64,000 bases of DNA from an uncultured Coriobacteriales bacterium. Lineage in GTDB: Bacteria; Actinomycetota; Coriobacteriia; Coriobacteriales; QAMH01. Positions 8,726-17,920 of this stretch are shown one piece after another. Every line of letters begins with the position of its first letter. The first letter of the stretch is position 1. Under the pieces are notes generated by a model, which worked only from the letters and a program-made list of their open reading frames with translations, ran no database searches and was not told the DNA's origin. The stretch spans positions 1 to 64,000 of the forward strand of contig CAKUES010000010.1 of the NCBI GenBank assembly GCA_934646835.1, in the 5' to 3' direction. A program made the translations under genes and the position numbers.

Positions 8726-8764
8726 GGTGGTCAACAAATCGGTCTGACTGATTTGTTGACCACC
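8726..8764 (+). terminator. Hairpin after the modD-like gene
   Basis: Perfect 15-bp inverted repeat GGTGGTCAACAAATC / GATTTGTTGACCACC with a 9-nt loop, 25 bp after the stop codon. There is no clear T-tract, so its use as a terminator is inferred. Confidence 0.55.
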
Positions 8765-9130
8765 TCGCTGTCGGTGCGATGCCAATCGTGTCTCGCTGCG
8801 GTGGGGTCGAATGAATTCGACCCCACCGCTGCAACTCACTGTGAGCCTTCGCGTCAGTACCGGTGAGCTCCAGCTACATCCCCCCGCAGTCCCGCGATGT
8901 TTCCACCACGTTAACCTCTCGTCGCTCGAAACATCGCCTTACTCCGTTTCCTGCAGGTAAACACGCCGATAATCGGAAAACCAAATTCGCGAATCAATTT
9001 TCAAAGCAGCAATCAAATAGCAAAGAAACCTTAATCCCGACGTAATAGCTGGGAAATGCTCTCCTCGTAATCTCTTTGGCAGGCACCCAAGGCAGGGCGC
9101 CACGAGCAACCGATGAGGGAGGAACTCAAC
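8765..9130. repeat. Intergenic gap with GGGGTCGAAT palindrome
   Basis: A 26-bp near-perfect palindrome GTGGGGTCGAAT-GA-ATTCGACCCCAC lies at 8801-8826, followed by the CCGCTGCAACTCACTGTGAG tail shared with other copies at 18.3 and 19.8 kb. The AT-rich stretch 8930-9060 probably holds the promoter of the next gene; no further structure is claimed. Confidence 0.65.
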
Positions 9131-11620
9131 ATGAAGAAGAATGATGGTCATTACTTCAGGGCACCACGCTACAGTGCCCTGCGCAAAACCGCTTTGACTG
9201 CAGCCTCGCTGTCTTTGATCTTGACAGGCATGCCCGCCGTGGCCTTCGCATCTGACGCCGACGTCACCGGCAGCACCAGGCTCGAGCAGCCCAGCTGCTC
9301 CTATGACTTTGCCGACAACGAGCTCGCCGTCGTGAACTTTGCTCCCAAGTGGGGCGACAAGGCCGCCAACGTCAAGGCCATGACCAGCTACATCAAGGAG
9401 GCTGCGGCCAAGGGCACGAAGATCATCGTCTTCCCCGAGATGTGCGTCACCGGTTACGCGTCCTCGAGCGATCCCAGCTCCGAGACCTACAAGATGCCGA
9501 TCCGCCTCGCCGAGGATCTCAACGGCCCCACCCAGCAGACCTTCGCCGCGCTCGCCGACCAGTACGACATGTGGATCATCTACGGCGGCACCCAGAAGGT
9601 CTACAAGTCCAACGGCAAGCAGGACATGAAGCACGCCTACAACTCCGCCTTTGCCTGCGGCCCTGACGGCACCACCACCGCCTACCAGAAGATCACTCCG
9701 GTCGAGGGCGATTGGTGCACTCCCGGTGAGACCCCGGTTCTGCTCGACGCGGGCAAGTACGGCAAGATCGGCCTGAGCATCTGCTACGATACCTACGCCA
9801 CGCCCGAGCTCGGCCGCTACTACGCCGCTCAGGGCGCCAACATCCTTGTGAACCCCACCGCCACCTCCCGCAGCTACTCCAAGGACAACGACAAGGGCTG
9901 GGAGTGGTACTACCAAAACCGCATCGAGAGCTGCGCAAGCCGTGAGGGCTACACCATCCTGAGCGCCGACCTCGTGGGCGCCGACGGCCCGACAACCGAC
10001 GGCAAGCAGACCTATCTCTTCCCCGGCGGCTCTGTCATCTGCAAGGGCTCCTTCAACGGCGCGGTCTACTATGCGGGCGTCGCGGCCGACCAGATCGGCA
10101 CTGCGCAGGAGAATGCCGACATCACCACCGGCGTCGAGGGTATCCAGTACAACACCGGTACGGTGAAGTGCGTCACCGGCAGCACCTGCACCAACAAGGA
10201 CTTCAATCCCGAGATGTACGCCGAGCTCTACGATACGCTGGCTGACGAGCAGGAGGACGGCGACTCCCTGTCCTACAGCTACACCAATACCGACGGCCCG
10301 CGCGCTGCCGTTGTCAACATGACCGCCAAGTGGGGCGACCTCGACGCAACCGTCAAGGCCATGGACAACTACGTCCAGCAGGCCATTGCCAAAGATGTCG
10401 ACATCCTCGTCTTCCCGGAGATGGCGCTGCAGGGCTACGAGTATGTCGAGCCGGCGGATGGCGAGCAACCTATGCAGGTGAAGCTCGCGCAGAGCAAGGA
10501 CGGCGACATCGCCAAGCACTTTGCCGAGCTCGCCAAGGCAAACAACATGTACATCATCTACGGCGCGTCCGAGATGCCCGAGGGTGGCCCCATCACGGAA
10601 AACGGTAAGCAGAAGGTCTACAACTCCGCCTTTATCTGTGCGCCTGACGGCACTGTCGACACCTACCAGAAGATTCATCGCGCCGGCGATGAGGACCAGT
10701 GGTCCGTCTGCGGTACCGACCCCAAGATGTTCACTATCAACTGGAGCAAGGACGGCATCGGCGAGGATGGCGATAAGACCAACGACATCAAGGTCGGCAT
10801 CGACATCTGCCGCGACGGTCACTTCTATCCCGAGCTCGGCCGCTACTACGCCGCGCAGGGCTGCACGCTGTTCATCCATCCCACCGCGACCACCGGCAAC
10901 GCGTGGTACCGTGAGACGCGCATCGGTTCCTACACCGACCGCGATGGCATGGCAGCCATTACCTGCAACTTGCTCGGCGTTGACGGTCCGACGGACTCTA
11001 CCGGCAAGCTCATCGACAGCAAGGAAGGCTATAACTACAACTCCACCAGCCTGATCATCACCAAGTACCACGACAAGAACACCGGCAAGACCTCCTGGGA
11101 CAAGGAGACCGGCTACGCTATCGACCTCAACGGCACGGGCTCCGCATCCGAGGGCTACGCGACGCGCAAGACGAGCCCCGCGGGCCTCGAGGTGGCGGAC
11201 ATGGACCTCTCCGGTACGGGCTTCAGGATCAACAACTTCAACCCGCGTCTGTTCTCCAAGATGTACGACAAGCTCGCCCAGCTCTACCGCGGCGGCTACA
11301 AGTCCATGTACAGCGCTAAGGAGCAGGTGGCCGAGCCCGTGTCTAAGGACCTCACCAGCAACCTCAAGGTCACGGTCTCTAAGAAGACTGTGAAGGCGAA
11401 GAAGGCGTCCACGGTCACCATCAAGGCCAAGGCCAGCGAGAAGGCCAAGGTGAGCTACAAGCTCGTCTCCGGCAAGGCCAAGGGCGTCAAGGTCGCCAAG
11501 AACGGCGTCGTGACCTTCAAGAAGAACGCTAAGAAGGGTACCTACAAGATTAAGGTCACTGCTGACGCGACCGCGCACTACAAGGCCGAGAGCAAGACCA
11601 TCAAGGTCAAGGTTGCTTAA
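9131..11620 (+). CDS. Secreted protein with two tandem nitrilase (carbon-nitrogen hydrolase) domains
   Basis: 829-aa exported protein. The ATG at 9131 follows GGGAGGA at good spacing; an in-frame ATG six codons earlier has no ribosome binding site. Residues 1-45 are a signal peptide. Domain 1 (about 60-370) and domain 2 (about 390-710) both keep the Glu-Lys-Cys triad of the nitrilase superfamily: VFPEM, TAYQK and SICYDT in the first, VFPEM, DTYQK and DICRDG in the second. Both contain the PELGRYYAAQG segment after the Cys, so the domains arose by duplication. The C-terminal 80 residues form a Lys-rich Ig-like module shared with the Tp47-like protein. It should release ammonia or an acid from an amide or nitrile outside the cell; the substrate is not known. 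It stands alone. Confidence 0.85.
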   Translation: MKKNDGHYFRAPRYSALRKTALTAASLSLILTGMPAVAFASDADVTGSTRLEQPSCSYDFADNELAVVNFAPKWGDKAANVKAMTSYIKEAAAKGTKIIVFPEMCVTGYASSSDPSSETYKMPIRLAEDLNGPTQQTFAALADQYDMWIIYGGTQKVYKSNGKQDMKHAYNSAFACGPDGTTTAYQKITPVEGDWCTPGETPVLLDAGKYGKIGLSICYDTYATPELGRYYAAQGANILVNPTATSRSYSKDNDKGWEWYYQNRIESCASREGYTILSADLVGADGPTTDGKQTYLFPGGSVICKGSFNGAVYYAGVAADQIGTAQENADITTGVEGIQYNTGTVKCVTGSTCTNKDFNPEMYAELYDTLADEQEDGDSLSYSYTNTDGPRAAVVNMTAKWGDLDATVKAMDNYVQQAIAKDVDILVFPEMALQGYEYVEPADGEQPMQVKLAQSKDGDIAKHFAELAKANNMYIIYGASEMPEGGPITENGKQKVYNSAFICAPDGTVDTYQKIHRAGDEDQWSVCGTDPKMFTINWSKDGIGEDGDKTNDIKVGIDICRDGHFYPELGRYYAAQGCTLFIHPTATTGNAWYRETRIGSYTDRDGMAAITCNLLGVDGPTDSTGKLIDSKEGYNYNSTSLIITKYHDKNTGKTSWDKETGYAIDLNGTGSASEGYATRKTSPAGLEVADMDLSGTGFRINNFNPRLFSKMYDKLAQLYRGGYKSMYSAKEQVAEPVSKDLTSNLKVTVSKKTVKAKKASTVTIKAKASEKAKVSYKLVSGKAKGVKVAKNGVVTFKKNAKKGTYKIKVTADATAHYKAESKTIKVKVA

Positions 11621-11838
11621 GCGACGGGTGGCGAGCAACTCGTAGGGGAGGGGCCGAAGTTCCTCCCCGGACGCCTTGCGGCTCGCTGTTGGCTTTCGCG
11701 CCAGCGCTGTTGGGCCGCAGGCCCCACGTAGGCGCCAGACGAAGTCGGCGCCATCTGGTTGCAGCGGGCTGGCGGGAGCCTGTGGCGTTGCGAGTGGTTG
11801 CGTGTCAGCAGCCAAGTTCCTTTCAGTACGCGACACGT
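11621..11838. repeat. Short intergenic repeats
   Basis: Holds a variant GTAGGGG/CCTCCCC palindrome (11642-11668), probably serving as the hairpin after the nitrilase gene, and a GGCGCC-N10-GGCGCC repeat (11729-11753). No gene is seen. Confidence 0.7.
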
Positions 11839-11989
11839 GTCGAAAACTGGGGCGATGTGAGCGGCAAATCCGTGGGTACCCGAGTAGAGCGGGTGTCGTC
11901 TCTTGCAAAACCACAGGTCACGGCGTAGTGGTTCAGGGGTCTACTTGGCTTCCGGCCGCTTTGCCGCTCACTTCGCCCCAATTTTCGAC
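11839..11989 (-). repeat. Nested palindrome P2
   Basis: Outer arms of 30 nt (11839-11868 and 11960-11989) pair at 28 positions; the variable segment next to GAAGTG is AGCGGCAAA on one side and TTTGCCGCT on the other. The inner stem is CCGAGTAGA / TCTACTTGG, and the core TTGCAAAACCACAGGTCA is at 11903-11920. Its central 100 bp are identical to P5 at 20462-20612. Confidence 0.88.
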
Positions 11990-12259
11990 AACGGGCATGG
12001 GCGCTAGGCGAAGCATGTTGCGACAGCGCTGATGGAAACGAGGATCGCAGTGCGTAGAGGTCGAATTCACTCGACCATGCCGCCGCAGCTCACCTCGGGC
12101 CTTCGCGTCAGCGTCATTGAACAGCGAGGGCACGTAGGCGCCAGGCGAAGTCGGCGCCATCAGGGTGCAGCGGACTGGCTGTAACTCATTCGAAGACGCA
12201 GTGAAGCACGTACGTTGGAACGCGGAACCCAGCCTCGTCTTGCGAAAACGCCTTTGGGT
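11990..12259. repeat. Mosaic intergenic repeats
   Basis: A GGTCGAATTC-centred palindrome (about 12057-12076), the CCGCAGCTCAC spacer and a GGCGCC repeat (12135-12159) form one mosaic unit, as at 18.3 and 19.8 kb. No gene is seen. Confidence 0.65.
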
Positions 12260-12445
12260 GGCGACGTAGGACTCTCCCACACGCCCCTGGAAGCGCTTCT
12301 TGAACTTCTCATAGGAAACGGCGGGGTAGTTCTTCGACGACTTCACCTCGAGGGGCATCACCTTGAACCCAAGCTTGCTTTCGTTCGAGATGAGGAAGTC
12401 CACTTCGATGTCGTTGCGGTGTTTCTTCTCGCTGAGTATCAACAA
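12260..12445 (-). pseudogene. Remnant of a DUF4143-type ATPase, C-terminal fragment
   Basis: About 61 codons read EVDFLISNESKLGFKVMPLEVK and SSKNYPAVSYEKFKKRFQGR, which is the typical end of the AAA+ ATPase/DUF4143 family (nuclease-like tail). The ATPase part is absent upstream and the frame then runs into repeat DNA with a GGCGCC element. It is a truncated relic, probably left by deletion or repeat-mediated rearrangement. Confidence 0.75.
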
Positions 12446-12596
12446 TACGCAATTTACAAATGAGCTAGAACACTAACAATACGCAACCTGTGTGAGGCAG
12501 AGCGTTGCTCGGGTGCGCATATAGACGATGTCTGCAAGGGGCGCCGTCGCGCTGCGACTCAATCGCACAGCCCGACACACTGCAGCCTGCAGCCGC

Positions 12597-13829
12597 CTAG
12601 TCGCCATCGCGCTCGGCGTAATCCTCCGCTCGCACGCCGGGCAGGCTGATGATGAGCGGAATCGCCGCGATGAAGCAGATGGCCATCGCTATGGAGATGA
12701 AGACGTAGCTGTCGCCAGACAACGCAGAGATCGCAAGCGGGATGAGGTAGGTCATTGCCAAACTCACGGAGCCGATGATGCCGCCGGCGCTGCCAACGCT
12801 GCCTGCAATCGCGGGGATGTGGCAGGGAATCGCTTCGACAAGCGGGCCCATCACAGAGGCAAGGCAGCCCACGATGAAGAAGACGGCGACGTTGGGGGAC
12901 AGCGCGCTCACGCTGAGCGCCATCAGGACACCCGACACGGCAGTGATGATCACCATCGCGGGCTTCACGCGCTTGAAGAACGACCACATGATCGGACCTG
13001 TCGCGCAGCCGACGATGCCGCCGACGCTCACCGCAGACGCCATGAGGTTGGCGCTAGACGCGTCGAGGGTCGCTCCCAGAACCTGGGGCAGAAAGCTCAA
13101 ATACGCGGTTTTCGCGGCCAGTGAGAGGCCTGTGATCAACGCGATTGCCCAGACCGTGCTGCAACGGGCAGCGATGCCCAGGCTTGCGCGCATGTTCTCC
13201 TGGCGGGGGATCGGCTCGCCTTCGGGGCTGTCGGCGACGAGCGCAAACCACAGGCAGCAAGCAATCGCCAGCAGCAGCGCGCTCAGCGCAAACGCCCCGC
13301 GTGTTGAGCCGATGAGCGCGGAGGTGGCAAGCGCGACAAACGCTCCCAGTCCGCTGCACGCGTAGTAGATGCCGAGCGCGAAGCTGGCTCGGTCTTTAAA
13401 CCAGGCGCCCAGCAGGCGCATCAGGTTGGAATTCATCGCGGCCGGTGCAAATCCGATGAGGAGCATGGCCACGAGTAGCGCCGCGTACGAAGTCGCGGTA
13501 ACGCGCAGGACAGCGCCGGCGAGCGCGATGCCGATGCAGATCCCGACGACCTTGCGCGTCCCAAAGCGGTCGGCGGCCGCACCCAGCGGGATGCCGATGA
13601 CGGCGGCCAGCGCCATGGGGATGAGGATCAGGTTCGAGAGCTCGACCGCACTGAGCGAGTACTGAGGGATGAGCAGGAAGGCCAACGCGGAGACCTGGTA
13701 CTGCATGAGGTAGGCGCCAAAGATCAAGATGCTGGCCGTGGCAAGCACCAGCCACTTGCGGATCTTGCCCAAACCGTCGCCGCTTTCTATAACCACTGAC
13801 TTCTGCCTTTTCTTGGTTCCCGTGCTCAT
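12597..13829 (-). CDS. MFS transporter
   Basis: 410-aa, about 12 TM major facilitator. It shares the opening ATASILIFGAYLMQYQVSAL, the AADRFGTRK loop 2-3 motif and the overall plan with the carrier encoded just upstream at 13917-15173 (FLSNFMQYQVSAL, LGDRIGPKK), so the two are paralogues. Third and last gene of a minus-strand unit esterase - MFS - MFS; the gap to the preceding stop is 87 bp. AAAGGGA precedes the ATG. The substrate is unknown; the linked carboxylesterase suggests an ester or its organic-acid product. Confidence 0.88.
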   Translation of the reverse strand: MSTGTKKRQKSVVIESGDGLGKIRKWLVLATASILIFGAYLMQYQVSALAFLLIPQYSLSAVELSNLILIPMALAAVIGIPLGAAADRFGTRKVVGICIGIALAGAVLRVTATSYAALLVAMLLIGFAPAAMNSNLMRLLGAWFKDRASFALGIYYACSGLGAFVALATSALIGSTRGAFALSALLLAIACCLWFALVADSPEGEPIPRQENMRASLGIAARCSTVWAIALITGLSLAAKTAYLSFLPQVLGATLDASSANLMASAVSVGGIVGCATGPIMWSFFKRVKPAMVIITAVSGVLMALSVSALSPNVAVFFIVGCLASVMGPLVEAIPCHIPAIAGSVGSAGGIIGSVSLAMTYLIPLAISALSGDSYVFISIAMAICFIAAIPLIISLPGVRAEDYAERDGD

Positions 13830-13916
13830 GGTTGTTCCCTTTCAACGATACCGCATAAAAGAGGGGCTGCCGCGCCCGACGGGGATCGAGCGCGGCAGCT
13901 AAGGAGGGATTGGATC

Positions 13917-15173
13917 TTAGTTGGCGGCTGCCTCGGCAGCTTCCTTCTCCGCGATTTCTGCCGCGATCTTGCTCTTGGGGCCGAGCTCGGGGACCAGCAG
14001 GATGAACACGCTGGAGAGCAGGAAGAGCAGGGTCTCGATCGCGAGGTTCATCGTGTAGTTGCCAACGGTCAGAGAGGCGACGGCGACGGGGATGGCGTAG
14101 GAGCACAGCAGGCCGATGGTGCCGATGATGCCGCCTGCGCTGCCAGCGTACTTACCGCGGATCTCAGGCAGCGCGAAGGGCATGGCCTGGACGATCGGGC
14201 CCTTGAGGGCGCCAAAGGCGCCAGCGAGAACCTGGATGCCGATGAGCAGCTCGACGGAGGGAACCTTGCCGGGCATGACGACGCCGGCCCAGAAGTAGGT
14301 CATGAATACAGCGCCAATGGTGACGGTGATGACGATGAAGGGGCGCCACTTGCCGAGCTTGACGCCGACGGCGCCGCCGATGAGCTCGCCGAGCAAGGAG
14401 CCGATGGCTGCCGCAGAGGCGATGGTGCCGGCGGTGACGGGGTCGACGCCGCACTGCAGGACGAGGACCTGCGGAGTCAGGCTTGCAAACGCAGTGACGG
14501 CTGCGAGGCACAGGCCGTAGTTGAGGCCGATCAGCCAGACGTTCTTGCTCTTGGCTGCGACCTTGAGGGCTGCCAGTGAGCCGCCCTCGGAGATGGCGAG
14601 CGTCTCGCCCTTGGGCGCGTCGTGCAAGGCGACAAGCCACAGGACGCCGACGACGGTGAGCGCGATGGCGCTGCCCAGGTAGTTGCTGAAGACATCGCCG
14701 ATCATCGGGGCGATGATGTTGGCGGCGACGACGCCGAGGCTCGAGGATGCGTAGAAGAAGCCCATCGCCAGCTGAGCGGAGCTCTTGAACCAGGTGCCGA
14801 AGATCTTGATGAGGTTCGCGTTGAGCGCGGAGATGCCGGCGCCGAGCATGAACATGGACAGCATCTGGACGGGGAAGCTGTTGCCGAAGGTGCGCAAAAA
14901 ACCGCCCAGGATGGCGACGACCATGCATGCGGCGACGACCTTCTTAGGGCCGATGCGGTCGCCGAGCATGCCCATCGGGATGCTCAGGAACACCGCCGTG
15001 AGCATGGGCATCAGCATCAGCATCGAGAAGCCGGCCTCGTCGATGGAAAACATCGGCATGATGTAGACCGCCAGAGCGGAGACCTGGTACTGCATGAAGT
15101 TCGACAGGAAGCACACCAGGCACACGAGCACCAAGACGACCCACCTGTACGACGAGAGCTTTGGTTGATCCAT
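13917..15173 (-). CDS. MFS transporter
   Basis: 418-aa, about 12 TM major facilitator, paralogous to the downstream carrier at 12597-13829. ATG at 15173 follows AAAGGTGAG; a GTG three codons earlier lies inside that site and is less likely. The loop 2-3 motif is LGDRIGPKK. The C-terminus is a short Ala/Glu-rich tail. It is 114 bp after the esterase gene and is probably co-transcribed with it. Two similar carriers side by side could form a heteromeric or exchange system, or handle substrate and product separately; this is inference. Confidence 0.88.
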   Translation of the reverse strand: MDQPKLSSYRWVVLVLVCLVCFLSNFMQYQVSALAVYIMPMFSIDEAGFSMLMLMPMLTAVFLSIPMGMLGDRIGPKKVVAACMVVAILGGFLRTFGNSFPVQMLSMFMLGAGISALNANLIKIFGTWFKSSAQLAMGFFYASSSLGVVAANIIAPMIGDVFSNYLGSAIALTVVGVLWLVALHDAPKGETLAISEGGSLAALKVAAKSKNVWLIGLNYGLCLAAVTAFASLTPQVLVLQCGVDPVTAGTIASAAAIGSLLGELIGGAVGVKLGKWRPFIVITVTIGAVFMTYFWAGVVMPGKVPSVELLIGIQVLAGAFGALKGPIVQAMPFALPEIRGKYAGSAGGIIGTIGLLCSYAIPVAVASLTVGNYTMNLAIETLLFLLSSVFILLVPELGPKSKIAAEIAEKEAAEAAAN

Positions 15174-15287
15174 TGTTCTCACCTTTCTTTCCAGGGTGCC
15201 GGCCTCCCTGCCGGCACCCGACTCGGTTCTTGCGCCCGGGCCCAGACGCTCCAGGCTCCAGACGCTTTAGGCGCTTTCAGGCGCCTG

Positions 15288-16802
15288 CTAGAGGAGGCAC
15301 TCGTCAAAGGCGCCGCGCAGAATCTCGCGGTTGACCTCGTTGCGGTCCTCCTCGGCATGCCAGCCGTTCTCGCTGATGACCATCGTCTGACGCTTCTCGG
15401 GCTCGTAGACGGGCCAGTCGGCGACATCTGCAACGCTGGGGCTGCCCGTCGCGGCAAACGCCGCCCAGACCTTGCCCATCTCGACGGCCAGATGCTCGGG
15501 CGGAACCTCGCCGCACAGGCCCTTGACCACGTCCTCCAGATGGGTGTTGTGCATCACGAAGGGAAGCTCGATCGCGTGGCAGCTGCCCATGCCGGGGACC
15601 TTGGAGGCGTAGGTGAAGAGGTAGAGGTAGGCGTCGTTGTAAGCGCTTTGGTACTCGGCCATGAGCTCGCTGCCGACGTAGAAGCCGATCTGGTTCGTGT
15701 AGTCGAGGTAGCGCTCGGCGGCGGGCTCGTCGGGATGGGCCGCCACGTAGGCCTCCTCGTACTTCTTGTCATCGATGAGGCCGTTGAAGTGGAACTTGGA
15801 CTGGCCGTGCCAGAACAGCGGCATCTCTTTCTCGATGTCCTCGAAGTACAGGCCCCAGTAGTTGAACTCGTTGGCGTTGATGCCGATCATGAACTTCACG
15901 TCGGCCGCGCTGCCGTCCTTGAAGGCTGCCAGCGGCTTGCGGGGGATGTAGTTGCCGTCGCAGGTCGGGGCGAAGATGAGGGAGATCTCGTGCAGGTGGT
16001 CGTTGAAGAACGGGCCGGAGAACTCCTCCATGATCTTCTCCGCGGGAAGCGCGATCATCTCTTCCATGTTCTTGCAGCCCATGCGCTCCATGAACTCGGC
16101 GGCGTAGGGGGCCGTGATCTCAGGGGCGTTGTAGATCTGCATGGGGCCGCTCTCGCAGATGGCCTTGTGGAAGAGGCCCTTGGCTGCGGGGGTGGTCATG
16201 AGCAAAGAGACGCTGCCGCTGCCGGCGGACTCGCCAAACAGCGTGACGTTGCCGGGGTCGCCGCCAAAGGCCGCGATGTTGTCGCGCACCCACTCGAGCG
16301 CCGCGACCTGGTCCATGGTACCCAGGTAACCGGACTCCTGGTACTCCTCGCCGCCGGGGACGTTGGCGAAGTTCATGAAGCCGAAGAGGTTCACGCGGTA
16401 GTTGATCGTGACGAAGACGACGTCGTGCTCGCTGGCGAAGTTCGTGCCGTCGTAGAGGGGGTCGGAGGAGCCACCCTCGAGGTATGCGCCGCCATGCAGG
16501 TAGACCATGACGGGCAGCGGGCCGGTTGCCTCGTGGCGACGCCACACGTTGAGGGTGAGGCAATCCTCGCTTTGCTGACGCTGGGATGCGGCCATGACCG
16601 GGTCGACCTTCTGCATGGCGGAGTAACCGAGCTCGGTGCAGTCGATCTTACGGTCGCTGGCATCCAGCTTCACGGGCGGCTTCCAGCGCAGCTTGCCCAC
16701 CGGTGGCTTGGCGTACGGGATGCCCAGGTAGGCCTCCACTCCCTTTCCTGCGTCCTTGCCCTCGATCGTGCCGAAGGAAAGGGCCTTTGTGTAATCAGAC
16801 AC
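15288..16802 (-). CDS. Carboxylesterase type B (para-nitrobenzyl esterase family)
   Basis: 504-aa alpha/beta hydrolase without a signal peptide, thus cytoplasmic. The oxyanion-hole motif MVYLHGGAY, the nucleophile elbow GESAGSGS and the early CLTLNVWRR signature place it in the carboxylesterase B family; HAIELPFVM carries the probable catalytic His. The GTG start at 16802 is preceded by AGGAGG; an upstream ATG (MEQGGSK) overlaps that site and is rejected. It is first in the unit with two MFS carriers and is divergent from a MerR-type regulator, which suggests an inducible uptake-and-hydrolysis pathway for an ester compound. Confidence 0.88.
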   Translation of the reverse strand: MSDYTKALSFGTIEGKDAGKGVEAYLGIPYAKPPVGKLRWKPPVKLDASDRKIDCTELGYSAMQKVDPVMAASQRQQSEDCLTLNVWRRHEATGPLPVMVYLHGGAYLEGGSSDPLYDGTNFASEHDVVFVTINYRVNLFGFMNFANVPGGEEYQESGYLGTMDQVAALEWVRDNIAAFGGDPGNVTLFGESAGSGSVSLLMTTPAAKGLFHKAICESGPMQIYNAPEITAPYAAEFMERMGCKNMEEMIALPAEKIMEEFSGPFFNDHLHEISLIFAPTCDGNYIPRKPLAAFKDGSAADVKFMIGINANEFNYWGLYFEDIEKEMPLFWHGQSKFHFNGLIDDKKYEEAYVAAHPDEPAAERYLDYTNQIGFYVGSELMAEYQSAYNDAYLYLFTYASKVPGMGSCHAIELPFVMHNTHLEDVVKGLCGEVPPEHLAVEMGKVWAAFAATGSPSVADVADWPVYEPEKRQTMVISENGWHAEEDRNEVNREILRGAFDECLL

Positions 16803-16852
16803 CTTGGAACCTCCTTGCTCCATTGGCTTTTCTTGCTGAGGACAAGATAGTT

Positions 16853-17004
16853 TCTGGGACGATACGAGGGTCAAGCAGGAACTTCAAGATTATTCACTGG
16901 CCGCAAGATTGAGGATTTATAGCTGATTACCTGCGAATATTACTGTAATTGCTGTGTTTGCAGTATATTGGGTGAACAGATAGAAGTCTGGGACTATACG
17001 GGAG
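16853..17004. promoter_or_regulatory. Divergent control region of the esterase/MFS unit and merR-like gene
   Basis: A direct repeat TCTGGGAC(G/T)ATACG(A/G)G occurs at 16853-16870 and 16987-17004, close to each gene start. A candidate promoter for the regulator is TTACTG (16940-16945), 18-bp spacer, TATATT (16964-16969); its spacer contains the imperfect dyad ACTGTAA/TTGCAGT, in the place where MerR-type regulators bind. The assignment as operator is inferred. Confidence 0.5.
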
Positions 17005-17009
17005 TTTGT

Positions 17010-17885
17010 ATGGCAAAGCACATACTCGAGCAAGGTAGGAGCATCAAGGAGGCCTGCGATGTGTACGGGCTGAGCGTCGACAAGCTCTACTACTGCGAGA
17101 AGCTCGGCCTTATCAACCCTTCGAGGGATCCGGGCAATGGCTACCGCATCTACGGGGCGAGGGAGTTCCAGCGCCTCAACGTGATCGTCGAGCTGCGCGA
17201 GATGGGCTTCAGCTTTGGGCAGATCAAGGAGTACCTCGATGAGCAGACCTTCAGCTCGACGATGATGGTCATGGACGAGGAGCTCAGGCAGATCGACGCG
17301 CAGATGAGCTTCCTCAACGACAAGAAGTCCAGCATCGTCGGAAGCATGCAGCGCTATGCGCTCGCCACGACGGCCGCACAGCAGGAGGAGGTGACGATTG
17401 CGCACGTCCCGCAGCGCCCGTGCCTGGTCATCGCCCAAGATGAGATCTACTACCAGGACCTGCCGTATGCGACGGCGAAGTGCGCCCAAAAGCACGGTAT
17501 CCGCCTGCGTGCGCTGCACAGCAACTCGCTATATGTCGTGGACCCGGACGAGCCACTGAGGGAGACGGGCGTCTTCTCGCCTGCGGTCATGTTGCTCAAG
17601 GTCGACCCGCTGCCGTGCGAGCCGGACTACGTGATCGAGGCGGGCCTGTACGCGACTTGCGTGTTCAAGGGGTCGCTGCTGAGGGGCCCGGAGATCTACG
17701 AGAAGATCGTGCGCTATGTGCGTGAGAATGGCTACGAGGTCGCGGGCCTGCCCATCGAGTCCAGCCCTATCAGCGAGTACGAGACCAGCAAGCTCGACGA
17801 GTTCATCAGCTGCGTCGAGGTCCCCGTGCGCCAGGCAGCTGCTATCGCGATGCCAACCGCATCTTGCAGCGATGGGGTCGATTAA
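17010..17885 (+). CDS. MerR-family regulator with GyrI-like effector domain
   Basis: 291-aa regulator. The N-terminus is a MerR-type winged helix (SIKEACDVYGLSVDKLYYCEK, then GYRIYGAREFQRLNVIVELRE) followed by a coiled linker; residues from about 125 form a GyrI/BmrR-like small-molecule-binding domain (PCLVIAQDEIYYQDL onwards). The ATG at 17010 is preceded by GGGAG. It is divergent from the esterase/MFS/MFS unit and probably activates it in response to the substrate. The stop codon lies within the loop of a GGGGTCGATT/AATCGACCCC hairpin. Confidence 0.85.
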   Translation: MAKHILEQGRSIKEACDVYGLSVDKLYYCEKLGLINPSRDPGNGYRIYGAREFQRLNVIVELREMGFSFGQIKEYLDEQTFSSTMMVMDEELRQIDAQMSFLNDKKSSIVGSMQRYALATTAAQQEEVTIAHVPQRPCLVIAQDEIYYQDLPYATAKCAQKHGIRLRALHSNSLYVVDPDEPLRETGVFSPAVMLLKVDPLPCEPDYVIEAGLYATCVFKGSLLRGPEIYEKIVRYVRENGYEVAGLPIESSPISEYETSKLDEFISCVEVPVRQAAAIAMPTASCSDGVD

Positions 17886-17895
17886 AATCGACCCC
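17874..17895 (+). terminator. Hairpin overlapping the merR-like stop codon
   Basis: Perfect 10-bp stem GGGGTCGATT-AA-AATCGACCCC with the TAA stop in it. It belongs to the GGGGTCGAAT palindrome family scattered in the window, so it may be a repeat adopted as a terminator. Confidence 0.55.
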
Positions 17896-17920
17896 TACGT
17901 AATTTGTCGGTTGCGCCTTT

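Noticed and set aside
195..16850. Long open frames opposite to real genes (for example 195-1583 plus and 14622-16850 plus, 8939-11914 minus)
   Set aside because: They lie antisense to well-supported genes, are rich in Arg/Ala/Gly/His, and lack ribosome binding sites and recognisable domains. High GC makes such mirror frames common.
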